From the NCBI RefSeq assembly GCF_002002725.1, contig NZ_MUNW01000049.1:62001-126000 (forward strand): 64,000 bases of DNA. The letters are read 5' to 3'. The notes under the pieces were generated by a model, which made no database searches, was not told where the DNA came from, and was given only the letters and a program-made list of their open reading frames with translations. Below, in pieces: positions 9,199 to 16,823 of the stretch (the stretch's first letter is position 1; each line of letters opens with the position of its first letter). The DNA is from Sinorhizobium sp. A49 (GTDB lineage: Bacteria; Pseudomonadota; Alphaproteobacteria; Rhizobiales; Rhizobiaceae). The translations under genes were made by a program, and so were the position numbers.

Positions 9199-9453
9199 TT
9201 ACATCGCGTCCATGCCCTTGACCGCGTTGCCCATATGGGACTTGCATTTTTCCATGTCGTTTGCAGCCATGGCCTCCTTGGCCATTCCGATTTCCTTGGT
9301 GGCTTCGATCTTCTTGGCGCCGTCCGAGATTGAACTGGCGTCCGTTTCCAGCTTCGTCAATGACGCAGTGTCGCAGACGATGTCGGCCTGCGAAAACGCA
9401 GGCGTCGTCAGACCGAAAACCATGGCTGCCGCACATAAATACTTGCCGTACAT
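9199..9453 (-). CDS. Small exported protein, unknown function
   Basis: An 84-residue protein with a signal peptide ending at about AFSQA and a mature, mostly helical part with two cysteines (IVCDTAS and EKCKSHM) and many Lys, Glu and Met residues. AGGAGG lies 8 bases before the ATG. A perfect EcfG-like promoter lies about 55 bases upstream. The cysteine pair could form a periplasmic disulfide. No named family is recognised. Confidence 0.8.
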   Translation of the reverse strand: MYGKYLCAAAMVFGLTTPAFSQADIVCDTASLTKLETDASSISDGAKKIEATKEIGMAKEAMAANDMEKCKSHMGNAVKGMDAM

Positions 9454-9506
9454 TGGGAAATCCTCCTTGGCGGGCCGACGGAATTGTCAGCTTGGTCGCG
9501 TCAGTC

Positions 9507-9531
9507 AACGCGCGAGGTATGGCTCTGTTCC
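9507..9531 (-). promoter_or_regulatory. EcfG-type general stress promoter
   Basis: On the minus strand: GGAAC, 16 bases, CGTT, with the downstream element 54 bases from the start codon of the small exported protein. Confidence 0.7.
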
Positions 9532-9689
9532 GACGAGAGGAGCGATCCGTATGTAAGAAATAGCTTACATTATGGGTTCCATCTGGTGTGGTGAAACGGG
9601 AGAAGCCCCTGCCGCCGCAGTGCGGGATCCGGCTCTGCCGCCCAAAACTAACTGCGATCGGTCCGCCACGCTCTGATGGCCTTGCAATG

Positions 9690-11621
9690 TCATTGTGCGT
9701 GCTGCGGCACCAGACGTCGCCGCGCCTTTGTCTTGCTTGGAGGGGCAAGCGGAAGCGAGGGTCGTTTCGTCAGTGCCTCGATCGCCGCGGAAGTCATGTC
9801 CGATGTAACGAAGTCGGCGCCCGGAACCTGCTCCTTGCTCGTATCGGGCTTGTGCTGGGCCGCTGCGTCGTCGGCCGAAGTGTCCCAAATGACGATACCC
9901 ACCCTTGCCCGGGTGTTGACGCGCTTGAGCCGGCGCACGACGAAGCGGGCATGCTTGATCGAATCCCGATTGAGAAAACACACGATGATCGCATCGACGG
10001 CATCGGTCTGGAGCTTGCGGATATTGGCCGGTTCGATCTCGTGAAAATTCAGCGCCGTCGCCGACGCCCCTTCAGCGCGCAGCACCTGGGCGAGCATGGC
10101 GGCCGAGACGTCGTCGATCTCGCCTCTGCCGCCGACGCAAAGGATGGTCATGCCTTCGCCGTCCGGAATGGGCTGGCTTGCAGCTTCGCTCTTCTCATCC
10201 TCGTTTTCGAGCTCGTCATCCTGACTTTCCTCGATCGCAATGTCTTCGAGGTTGGACACCAGCGATAGGCCGCTCGCCGCCACCCGCAGCCGCTGCTCGT
10301 CGCTCATGACACCGCGGGCGCGGTCCTGTTCCGCCAGAGCCAAAGCGGGGATTGCCACTGCGCCGTAATAATCGACGAGATACTCGTCTTCGAGGATCTC
10401 TTCGGCCTGATCGGTCGCTTCATCGGGATCGCCGGCCAGAAGCCGCTGGTAGAGGCGCGCGTGCGGCGCCAGCACCGGGTCGCTGCCGAAAAGCACCTGC
10501 AGAAATTCGAATTGCGGCACATGCTTGCCGAGCACGACCAGGCACACCGTCAGCGGCGTTGAGAGGATCAGGCCGACAGGCCCCCAGATCCACGCCCAGA
10601 AGATCGCGGACACGATGATTGCCAGCGGCGAAAGCCCGGTCTTGGAGCCATAGAGCATCGGCTCGACCACATTGTTGATCACCAGCTCCATCGCGACGAA
10701 CAGCCCGGCCGTCCACAGCAGCATCGACCAGCCGCTGTCGACCGCGACGGACAGGAACAACGGCAGGACCATGGCGATGATAGGTCCGATGTACGGAACG
10801 AACCGCAGGACGATCGCCAGCAGTCCCCACAGCACCGCATTGGGTATGCCGATGAACCAGAGGCCGATGGCGACGGGCAGGCCATAGGCGGTGTTGACGA
10901 TCAACTGCATCAACAGGTAGTGGCCAACGCGTGTGCCGGCGTCCTGCAGTCCTTCTGTGGTTCGATGCAGGTCGCCGAAGCCGGCGAGCCGTATGAACCG
11001 GTCCCTGAGATCCTCCCGCTCCAGCAGCATGAAAATGACGACCACGACGACCAAGCCGGCCATCGCCACCGGGCCGACGAGCGGCGCTATGATATTGGTC
11101 AGGACCTGGATCGGATTGTCGCGAGAATAGATTTCGACCAGCAGGGGATCTCTCTTCGGAGCTTCGACGCCGGTTGGCGTTTCCGTGGTTGGCCGGTCTA
11201 TCTCGCGGTTGATGCGCTCGACGACGTTGCCAATGCGATCGATGATGCCGTTTTCGGCGCCGGCCTCCTTCAGGTCCTTCACCTTGGTGACGATGTTGGA
11301 TTGATAGGCGGGAAGGTTTTTGGCCAGTTCGGCAACCTGCAGGGCGACCACGAGGCTGAAAATGCCGATCAGGGTAAAGGTGATCAACGCAGTCGAGATC
11401 ACCGCAAACGCCCGGGGCAGGCCGATGCGGCGCAGTGCTGCGACGACGGGGGCAAGCGCGAAGGTCAGCAGCAGCGCGACGGCGATCGGCAGGAAGACGT
11501 CGCGGGCCAGATAGAGGATGGCCGCGGCACCGACGAGGGTCAGCGACGTCGGCATGGCCGGCCGTACGCCTTGCATCGAGGGCGCACCGAGATCGCGGAT
11601 CTGATCGATTGCCTTGCCCAA
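9690..11621 (-). CDS. AI-2E family permease with extra C-terminal cytoplasmic domain
   Basis: A 643-residue protein. Residues 25-370 are the AI-2E/PerM-type membrane domain, with about eight spans, the family segments LPIAVALLLTFALAPVV and WGLLAIVLRFVPYIGPIIAM, and a large loop at about 120-200. Family members are usually 340-390 residues; this one carries about 260 more. The extension has an acidic stretch (about 470-488) and then, from residue 491, a Rossmann-like block beginning MTILCVGGRGEIDDVSAAML, resembling vitamin-B12-binding or receiver-type alpha/beta domains. The substrate is unknown; the AI-2 label is historical and family members transport various solutes. Confidence 0.8.
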   Translation of the reverse strand: MGKAIDQIRDLGAPSMQGVRPAMPTSLTLVGAAAILYLARDVFLPIAVALLLTFALAPVVAALRRIGLPRAFAVISTALITFTLIGIFSLVVALQVAELAKNLPAYQSNIVTKVKDLKEAGAENGIIDRIGNVVERINREIDRPTTETPTGVEAPKRDPLLVEIYSRDNPIQVLTNIIAPLVGPVAMAGLVVVVVIFMLLEREDLRDRFIRLAGFGDLHRTTEGLQDAGTRVGHYLLMQLIVNTAYGLPVAIGLWFIGIPNAVLWGLLAIVLRFVPYIGPIIAMVLPLFLSVAVDSGWSMLLWTAGLFVAMELVINNVVEPMLYGSKTGLSPLAIIVSAIFWAWIWGPVGLILSTPLTVCLVVLGKHVPQFEFLQVLFGSDPVLAPHARLYQRLLAGDPDEATDQAEEILEDEYLVDYYGAVAIPALALAEQDRARGVMSDEQRLRVAASGLSLVSNLEDIAIEESQDDELENEDEKSEAASQPIPDGEGMTILCVGGRGEIDDVSAAMLAQVLRAEGASATALNFHEIEPANIRKLQTDAVDAIIVCFLNRDSIKHARFVVRRLKRVNTRARVGIVIWDTSADDAAAQHKPDTSKEQVPGADFVTSDMTSAAIEALTKRPSLPLAPPSKTKARRRLVPQHAQ

Positions 11622-11699
11622 GTCTATCCCCCTAGGATTTGTCAGAAGCTATCACGAATGATGGCCCGGTAAACGCTGTGCTCGTCTGCAGGCCCGCCG

Positions 11700-12920
11700 T
11701 TAGACGAACGGAAACAGTGAAGCGTCCGGGTCGGCATGCCCTAAAATGCTCGACGAGATGATTTCGGCGGCGATCTGGCTGAAGGTGATGCCGTTGCCGC
11801 CATAGCCCATGGTCGCGAAGGCATTCTGCATGCCGGGAACACGCCCGATCATCGGCAGGCCCTGTGCCGTGACGCCGAAGGCGGCGGCCCAGCGATAGTC
11901 GGGCTCGCCGATCCTCACTCCGATGAGATCGGAAAGTTTTTCGCGCAGGATGTCCGACTTTGCCTTCAGCTTTGCCGGGTCTCGGAACGCGTCATCGCTT
12001 TTCTCGTCCTCGCCGCCGACGATGATGCGCCCGTCTTTGGTCGAGCGGAAGTAGAGATAGGGGTCGGCACCTTCCCAGACGAGATAGTCGTCCAGCCACT
12101 CCGGGCGTGGATGACGAGGCTTGGTGGCCAGTGCCCAGGTCGAGACGATGGCATGGTTCTTGTGTGCCACAGCCTCCAGAAACTCGTAGCCGGTGCAGAT
12201 GACCACGTAGGTCGCGGTGATGATCTGGCCATCGGACGTTGCAACCGCATTTCGCCCCTCGATCTCCCGGATGTCGGTGATCTCGACGTTTTCGACGATG
12301 GGGATGTCATTGGCCTGGGCGTACCGTAGAAAGCCTGATGTCAACTGGGCCGGGTTGGCCGATGCCGAGATCCGGGTCTCGATGGCCGCCGTGCGATCGA
12401 TGGCGAACCTGGCGCGCAGCTCTGCCTGAGGCAGAAGCGTCGCTTCGAGCTTTGCCTCCTCCCGCGCTTTCACTTCCGCCTGAAGTGCGCGTGCTCCATA
12501 GCTTTCGCCCGAGAGGAAAAGCGTGTTCTTCCGCTCGAACTGGCAGGGGATCGCCAAGGCATCGACAAGCGATGCGAGGTGTTCGACGGCTTTTGCCGAG
12601 CGTTGCCAGATGCGCGCGGCGTCGGCCGCGCCAAGCACCCGGTTCAATTGGTGCAGCGGCACGTCGATTTCGTGCTGGATCATCGCGGTGCTGGCTATGC
12701 TGCTGCCGGCGATCGGCTTTCGACGGTCGACCATCAGCACACGCAGCTTGTGGCCGATGAGGGCGTTTGCCATCAGCGCGCCGCTGATCCCGGCGCCGAC
12801 GATCAGCACGTCGACATCGTGAGCGGGGATCCGTTTTTGCGTGCGCACCGTATGGCGCGGCGTATCGGCCCACAGAGGCTCGGCCTTCCGAAGATCCCGT
12901 TTGCGGGTCAATGTGTGCAA
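11700..12920 (-). CDS. FAD-dependent oxidoreductase (DAO family)
   Basis: A 406-residue flavoprotein. The dinucleotide-binding motif is VLIVGAGISGALMANAL, followed by an acidic-strand region (VLMVDRRKP), a substrate cap, and the C-terminal FAD contact GYGGNGITFSQIAAEII. This fits D-amino-acid-oxidase/glycine-oxidase-type enzymes that oxidise secondary or primary amines. The likely start is a TTG at 12920 with GGAGG 5 bases upstream; an ATG 51 bases earlier has no Shine-Dalgarno. The substrate is unknown. It follows the LtrA gene on the same strand. Confidence 0.82.
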   Translation of the reverse strand: MHTLTRKRDLRKAEPLWADTPRHTVRTQKRIPAHDVDVLIVGAGISGALMANALIGHKLRVLMVDRRKPIAGSSIASTAMIQHEIDVPLHQLNRVLGAADAARIWQRSAKAVEHLASLVDALAIPCQFERKNTLFLSGESYGARALQAEVKAREEAKLEATLLPQAELRARFAIDRTAAIETRISASANPAQLTSGFLRYAQANDIPIVENVEITDIREIEGRNAVATSDGQIITATYVVICTGYEFLEAVAHKNHAIVSTWALATKPRHPRPEWLDDYLVWEGADPYLYFRSTKDGRIIVGGEDEKSDDAFRDPAKLKAKSDILREKLSDLIGVRIGEPDYRWAAAFGVTAQGLPMIGRVPGMQNAFATMGYGGNGITFSQIAAEIISSSILGHADPDASLFPFV

Positions 12921-13013
12921 GTGATCCTCCAGGTCCGCGCATTCATGCCAGATCTGCCCAGATCTGCGCATTCGGGAATGCGCAGACGCCGATTAAGTTC
13001 CGCCTCGACGTCC

Positions 13014-14195
13014 TCAGGCTGTCGACGCCGAAACACGGCGCAGTGCCAGGTATTCCCACAGGGCGACGATGAACAGCACCGCGGTCGCCACCGCCTGAAC
13101 GATGAAGTTGGGGGCAACGGGCACGATGAGGATGGCGACCGCCAGAAGCACGAGCCCGGCGATGTGCGAGACCGGGAACTGGCGCGTGGCGACGACCTTG
13201 ATCCAGATGTTTCCCCCGAGGAACAGTGCCGGGCCGCCTAGCATGGCAAGGGCGTGTTTCAGCGAGCTGGGTTCTTCGGCATGCGACAGGCTGAAATCCT
13301 CCCCGACCGCAGTCAGGATGATCCCGGCGACAACAGGCAGGTGGCCATAGGTGAAGAGATTGAGTGCCACGGTTTCCGGCCTCGATGTCGCCTCTGCCTT
13401 CGATGCGGCCTTTTCCTGGCCGTGGTGGAAATAGATCCACCACATGAAGCCGGTGCTGAGGAACGCGCCGCAAAACACCGCGAAGGTCATGTCATCGGTC
13501 ATGTGCTCTGTTGCATTGCGGCCGGTCGTCAGGATGGTCTCGCCGAGGCAGATGATGACGAACAGCGCGCAGCGCTCAGCCATGTGAGCGCCGGACACAT
13601 CCAGGGTTTCGTCAGGCGACCTGCCGAGGAACGGCACGTAATACCTCAGCGCCGGGGAGGCGTATTCTACCAGCAGGGCGATCGTCCAGAGGACCAGGCG
13701 CCCTTCGAGCTCCATCAGTCCGCCGGCAAGCCAGAAGGCGCTCGATAGCAGCATCCAGATCGTTATGCGCAGGAAGGTCAGGAACGACCGCCTGTCGGCA
13801 TGGCGAAAGGCATACAGCGTGAAAACCGACCGGCAGATCTGCATGCTGCTATAGATGGCTGCAAAGACCAGGCCTTGATCGCCGAACGCCTCGGGTAGCG
13901 CGATCGCCAGCAGGACGCCGGCAAACATCAGCCCGAACAGCAGCAGACGGACAGGCTCCTTCTCGGTATCGAGCAGGTTGGTCACCCAGGTTGTGTGGAT
14001 CCAGACCCACCAGACGGCAAGGATCAACAGAACCGCCTCGACAGCGGCCGTGGCGCTGAAATCGGACGCGAGCTTGTGCGCGAGCTGAATGAGCGCGAAT
14101 ACGAAGACAAGATCGAAGAACAACTCGGGAAAACTCGCCCGTGTCTGCTCGACATCCGCTTTCCTGATCCAGTCACTTTTCTGATTGCTCGCCAT
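13014..14195 (-). CDS. Low temperature requirement A (LtrA) family membrane protein
   Basis: A 393-residue polytopic protein with about ten hydrophobic spans. The N-terminal signature SFPELFFDLVFVFALIQLAH and the mid-protein segment AERCALFVIICLGETIL are characteristic of LtrA (PF06772). LtrA was named for a Listeria mutant impaired at low temperature; its molecular activity is not settled. It may be transcribed with the FAD oxidoreductase, 93 bases downstream. Confidence 0.85.
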   Translation of the reverse strand: MASNQKSDWIRKADVEQTRASFPELFFDLVFVFALIQLAHKLASDFSATAAVEAVLLILAVWWVWIHTTWVTNLLDTEKEPVRLLLFGLMFAGVLLAIALPEAFGDQGLVFAAIYSSMQICRSVFTLYAFRHADRRSFLTFLRITIWMLLSSAFWLAGGLMELEGRLVLWTIALLVEYASPALRYYVPFLGRSPDETLDVSGAHMAERCALFVIICLGETILTTGRNATEHMTDDMTFAVFCGAFLSTGFMWWIYFHHGQEKAASKAEATSRPETVALNLFTYGHLPVVAGIILTAVGEDFSLSHAEEPSSLKHALAMLGGPALFLGGNIWIKVVATRQFPVSHIAGLVLLAVAILIVPVAPNFIVQAVATAVLFIVALWEYLALRRVSASTA

Positions 14196-14511
14196 TCATG
14201 TCGCCGATGCTGATCCGATCAAAACTCGGACGGGAACTAGGGCGTTGTCGAAATTGAACAACGGCGGTCGCTTGGTGAGGCGAAAAAACATCGTAGCCGT
14301 TATCATCTGAACCTTCGTGCGCGACAGGCGTTTGGTTGGGCGCTGTCATGAGACCGGCGGGCTTCGTCACGCCCGAAGGAGACAGTTATGCGCGTCTGTA
14401 ACATATTCAGTTGATTGGATAATTTTCAATTTCTTCTGAGGTTGAACAGGAACCATCGCCAATCACTCGCGTTGTCCCCGCATCGATCAATGACGGACCA
14501 AGGAGACAACG
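14196..14511. other. Gene-free stretch upstream of a stress gene
   Basis: This 316-base gap holds the 5' region of the LtrA gene, an 8-codon frame (ATG at 14388, MRVCNIFS) preceded by AAGGAG, and an EcfG-type promoter. The mini-ORF may be a chance match or gene remnant. Nothing else is evident. Confidence 0.5.
14449..14473 (+). promoter_or_regulatory. EcfG-type general stress promoter
   Basis: GGAAC, 16 bases, CGTT, ending 38 bases before the start codon of the 104-residue exported protein. An exact consensus match with a normal leader length. Confidence 0.75.
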
Positions 14512-14826
14512 ATGAAAAGAATGATCGCCGCGACGGCCTTTCTGGTGGCAGGTACCTTGAGTGCTTACGCCCAGACACCAACGCCTTCGCCTGAGGCCGA
14601 AACCCCCGCTGTAGCGACGCCCGATACCACAAATCCGACTGCACCCGTTGCCGGCGCCAATAGCTTCACCGAAGAGCAGGCGCGCGCCCGGCTGCAGGAA
14701 AGCGGCTACACCGCCGTCAGCGGATTGAAGTTGGACGACAAGGGTATCTGGCAGGCGGCCGCCACCAAGGACGGAAAGCCCGTGAACGTCGCACTCGACT
14801 ACCAGGGCAACATCGTCGCCAACTGA
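14512..14826 (+). CDS. Small exported protein with a PepSY-like C-terminal domain
   Basis: A 104-residue protein: signal peptide (MKRMIAATAFLVAGTLSAYA), a Pro/Thr/Ala-rich linker to about residue 48, and a compact domain (FTEEQARARLQESGYTAVSGLKLDDKGIWQ in pattern) that resembles PepSY-type modules, ending with the strand VALDYQGNIVAN. AAGGAGAC precedes the ATG. It is the first gene after an EcfG-like promoter and is probably co-transcribed with the stress protein at 14869. Likely periplasmic; no enzymatic motif is seen. Confidence 0.82.
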   Translation: MKRMIAATAFLVAGTLSAYAQTPTPSPEAETPAVATPDTTNPTAPVAGANSFTEEQARARLQESGYTAVSGLKLDDKGIWQAAATKDGKPVNVALDYQGNIVAN

Positions 14827-14868
14827 TGTTGGCCGAAAGATTAGCAAACACATTCAAGGAAAATCGAT

Positions 14869-15471
14869 ATGAAAACTGTTTCAGGACTGTTCGACACCTA
14901 TGACCAGGCTTCGGAAGCCGTGCGTGCGCTGAAAGCCTCGGGTATCCCGGATGGTGATGTCAGCATGGTCGCAAGCAATGCTGAAGGCCGGTACAAGGTC
15001 GACGATGCCGAAGGCGCAGCAGCGGGTGCCGGAACTGGCGCCGGGCTCGGCGCTGCCGTCGGCGGTGCCGGCGGTCTTCTGACCGGCCTCGGACTGATGG
15101 CGATCCCAGGCGTTGGTCCGGTGGTCGCGGCGGGTTGGCTTGCAGCAACCGCTGCCGGTGCGGCCGCTGGCGCAGTTGCCGGTGGCGCAGTCGGTGGCAT
15201 CGTCGGTGCGCTGACCGATTCCGGCGTGCCGGAGGAGGATGCCCACGTCTACGCCGAAGGTGTTCGCCGCGGTGGCACACTGGTCACTGCACGCGTTGCC
15301 GACGGTGATGTCGCCCAGGCGGAAGCTATCCTTCAGCGTTCCAACTGGGTCGATCTGGAAGGCCGTCGTTCGGCTTACCGTGCCGAAGGCTGGAACAGGT
15401 TCGACGAGAATCTTGATCCCTACAGCCCGACTGAGGTCGAAGAGCAGCGGACACGCTACGTAAACCGCTAG
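14869..15471 (+). CDS. General stress protein 17M-like, glycine-zipper protein
   Basis: A 200-residue protein. Residues 1-45 match the N-terminal module of Bacillus GSP17M/YflT-like proteins (VSGLFDTYDQASEAVRALKA). A long Gly/Ala-rich glycine-zipper segment (about 48-125) could insert in or associate with a membrane, and a second alpha/beta module repeats the N-terminal pattern (AHVYAEGVRRGGTLVTARV). It sits 42 bases after the EcfG-driven small exported gene, most likely in the same stress-induced transcript, and is followed by a terminator. Confidence 0.82.
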   Translation: MKTVSGLFDTYDQASEAVRALKASGIPDGDVSMVASNAEGRYKVDDAEGAAAGAGTGAGLGAAVGGAGGLLTGLGLMAIPGVGPVVAAGWLAATAAGAAAGAVAGGAVGGIVGALTDSGVPEEDAHVYAEGVRRGGTLVTARVADGDVAQAEAILQRSNWVDLEGRRSAYRAEGWNRFDENLDPYSPTEVEEQRTRYVNR

Positions 15472-15494
15472 GCGCACGTCAGCATGAGTACGCC

Positions 15495-15526
15495 AGGGGC
15501 CGGCCCATAGGTCGGCTCCTGTTTTT
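15495..15526 (+). terminator. Rho-independent terminator
   Basis: AGGGGCCGGCC pairs with GGTCGGCTCCT around CATA (two G-T wobbles), followed by GTTTTT. It ends the stress-gene transcript. Confidence 0.75.
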
Positions 15527-15610
15527 CGTTTCACGCCGTTCACGTCTGCCCGGAGGTCGTCGAGGAAGATGAGCCGTGCCGGTGCGCTGAACCGTCAAGG
15601 AGATAGGACA

Positions 15611-16096
15611 TTGGCAAGCCCCGAAGAGCTCAAGAGGAAATTCTGGAAAACGTTGAAATCGGACATGACCGTCATGCTTGGTTTGTCTGAAGCGGAGCAT
15701 GGGCACACGCGTCCGATGACCGCGCAGGTCGAGGGCGAGCACGGGCCGATCTGGTTCTTTACCGTTCGCAGTGCTGTCGTCGCGCAGAATGCCCGCACCG
15801 ACACGCCTGCCATGTTCGCCTTCGCCTCGAAGGACCACGAGCTGTTTGCGACCGCTCACGGGATGCTTCGTCTCGACAATGACCGCGCTGTGATCGACCG
15901 GCTGTGGAACCAGTATGTCGCCGCCTGGTATGAGGGCGGCAAGGACGATCCCGAGCTCGCCCTTTTGCGTTTCGAGCCGAGTGAAGCGGAAATCTGGCTC
16001 AATGAGACCAGCCTGTTTGCTGGCATCAAGCTGCTTTTGGGCAGCGACCCGAAGGAGGCGTATCGGGAGAAAACCGCGAAGGTGGAGCTCTCCTGA
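15611..16096 (+). CDS. Pyridoxamine 5'-phosphate oxidase-like general stress protein
   Basis: A 161-residue FMN-binding split-barrel protein of the general-stress-protein-26 type: KSDMTVMLGLS, RPMTAQVEG, PIWFFTVR and the C-terminal LLRFEPSEAEIW strand follow the PNPOx-like order. The TTG at 15611 is preferred because AAGGAG lies 8 bases before it; an ATG at 15569 in the same frame is the alternative. Members bind FMN, FAD or F420 rather than acting as true PdxH. Its position next to EcfG-driven genes suits a stress role, though it has its own leader after a terminator. Confidence 0.8.
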   Translation: MASPEELKRKFWKTLKSDMTVMLGLSEAEHGHTRPMTAQVEGEHGPIWFFTVRSAVVAQNARTDTPAMFAFASKDHELFATAHGMLRLDNDRAVIDRLWNQYVAAWYEGGKDDPELALLRFEPSEAEIWLNETSLFAGIKLLLGSDPKEAYREKTAKVELS

Positions 16097-16195
16097 GCAT
16101 TTCCAGGAAAGGTGCGAAGCGGTTTTCCGCTCGGAAATGCATGAAAACAAAGAGATAGAGCGCCTCTGCGACGCCGTTTAAACCGGGGCGCTCTG
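16097..16195. repeat. Rhizobial dispersed repeat (probable)
   Basis: The stretch with AAGCGGTTTTCCGCTCGGAA and AACAAAGAGATAGAGCG resembles, from memory, an intergenic element seen many times in Rhizobiaceae genomes. It has internal inverted parts (GCGGTTTTCCGC, and GAGCGCC with GGCGCTC). Only one copy was found in this window. Confidence 0.5.
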
Positions 16196-16206
16196 AGCGT
16201 CTCTCC

Positions 16207-16247
16207 AAAACGCCTGCGGCGGGCACTTGTCCCGCGGCAGGCGTTTT
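16207..16247. terminator. Bidirectional terminator hairpin
   Basis: AAAACGCCTGC and GCAGGCGTTTT form a perfect 11-bp outer stem with an inner GCGGG/CCCGC stem. The flanking A and T runs let it work in both directions between convergent genes. Confidence 0.75.
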
Positions 16248-16292
16248 GCTTGAGCGCCGGTGGTTCGACACACGGCCATTCTGCTGTGAAGG

Positions 16293-16655
16293 CTACTTCG
16301 CTTCGGTTAGCGTCTCGGTGCCGCTCCCATCCTTGCCGGTGATGGTCCAGGTGCCGTCCAGCGAACCATCGCCGTTGACCTTGTAGACGATGAGGCCGAG
16401 AGCATCGCCAAGCACGTAGGCTGCGGCAAAGGCATCGCCGTTCAGCATGCAGACGCCGGTGGATTTAACGCCGGCCGTGTCCCATTCGATGACGCAGGTG
16501 GTTTCGCTCGCAAGCGTGATTTCCGCTGTGCCGGAATAGCTGGAGCCATCCAGGTTGGTGCCTTCGACGGTGTATTTGCCGGCGTTGACAGTCTGGGCGT
16601 TCCCGGCCGCGGCCGCGCCGAGAAACAGCGCTGCGGTAAGCAACAATCTTTTCAT
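16293..16655 (-). CDS. Small exported protein, unknown function
   Basis: A 120-residue protein with a signal peptide (MKRLLLTAALFLGAAAAGNA) and a beta-rich mature domain containing two cysteines (TTCVIEWD and GVCMLNGD) and repeated Gly-Asp/Asn turns (GTNLDGSSYSG, NGDGSLDGTWTITGKDGSG). This resembles small lipocalin- or beta-barrel-like periplasmic proteins, but no family is recognised. GGGGGA precedes the ATG. A perfect 12-bp hairpin lies immediately upstream in the leader. Confidence 0.78.
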   Translation of the reverse strand: MKRLLLTAALFLGAAAAGNAQTVNAGKYTVEGTNLDGSSYSGTAEITLASETTCVIEWDTAGVKSTGVCMLNGDAFAAAYVLGDALGLIVYKVNGDGSLDGTWTITGKDGSGTETLTEAK

Positions 16656-16667
16656 CAAGTCCCCCAA

Positions 16668-16696
16668 GAGAACCGCGCGCCCCTCGCGCGGTTCTC
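16668..16696 (-). promoter_or_regulatory. Perfect 12-bp leader hairpin next to a ribosome binding site
   Basis: GAGAACCGCGCG and CGCGCGGTTCTC pair perfectly around a 5-base loop. The structure ends 12 bases before the start codon of the small exported gene, directly abutting its GGGGGA Shine-Dalgarno. There is no T-tract, so it looks like a translational or mRNA-stability element rather than a terminator. Confidence 0.5.
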
Positions 16697-16823
16697 AATT
16701 GTTACGCACAAACCATGACGTTTGAAACGGTCCGCAGGGTCGGCCCGCCTTCATTTTTGCTGGCGTTGCCCGTCGGCGCGTCCGGGCTGCCGAAAAAGGA
16801 CTGTGCGAGCACCTCCGCGACGA

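Noticed and set aside
9690-11621. Quorum-sensing AI-2 exporter
   Set aside because: The AI-2E family name reflects one E. coli study; nothing here ties this protein to AI-2.
14388-14414. Eight-codon leader-peptide ORF with AAGGAG before it
   Set aside because: It lies upstream of the EcfG-type promoter of the next gene, so it cannot be that gene's leader, and no attenuator structure is visible.
16120-16200. tRNA-like or CRISPR-like structure
   Set aside because: No cloverleaf, CCA end or spacer periodicity was found; the inverted parts fit a dispersed repeat and terminator. No tRNA or CRISPR array was seen anywhere in the window.
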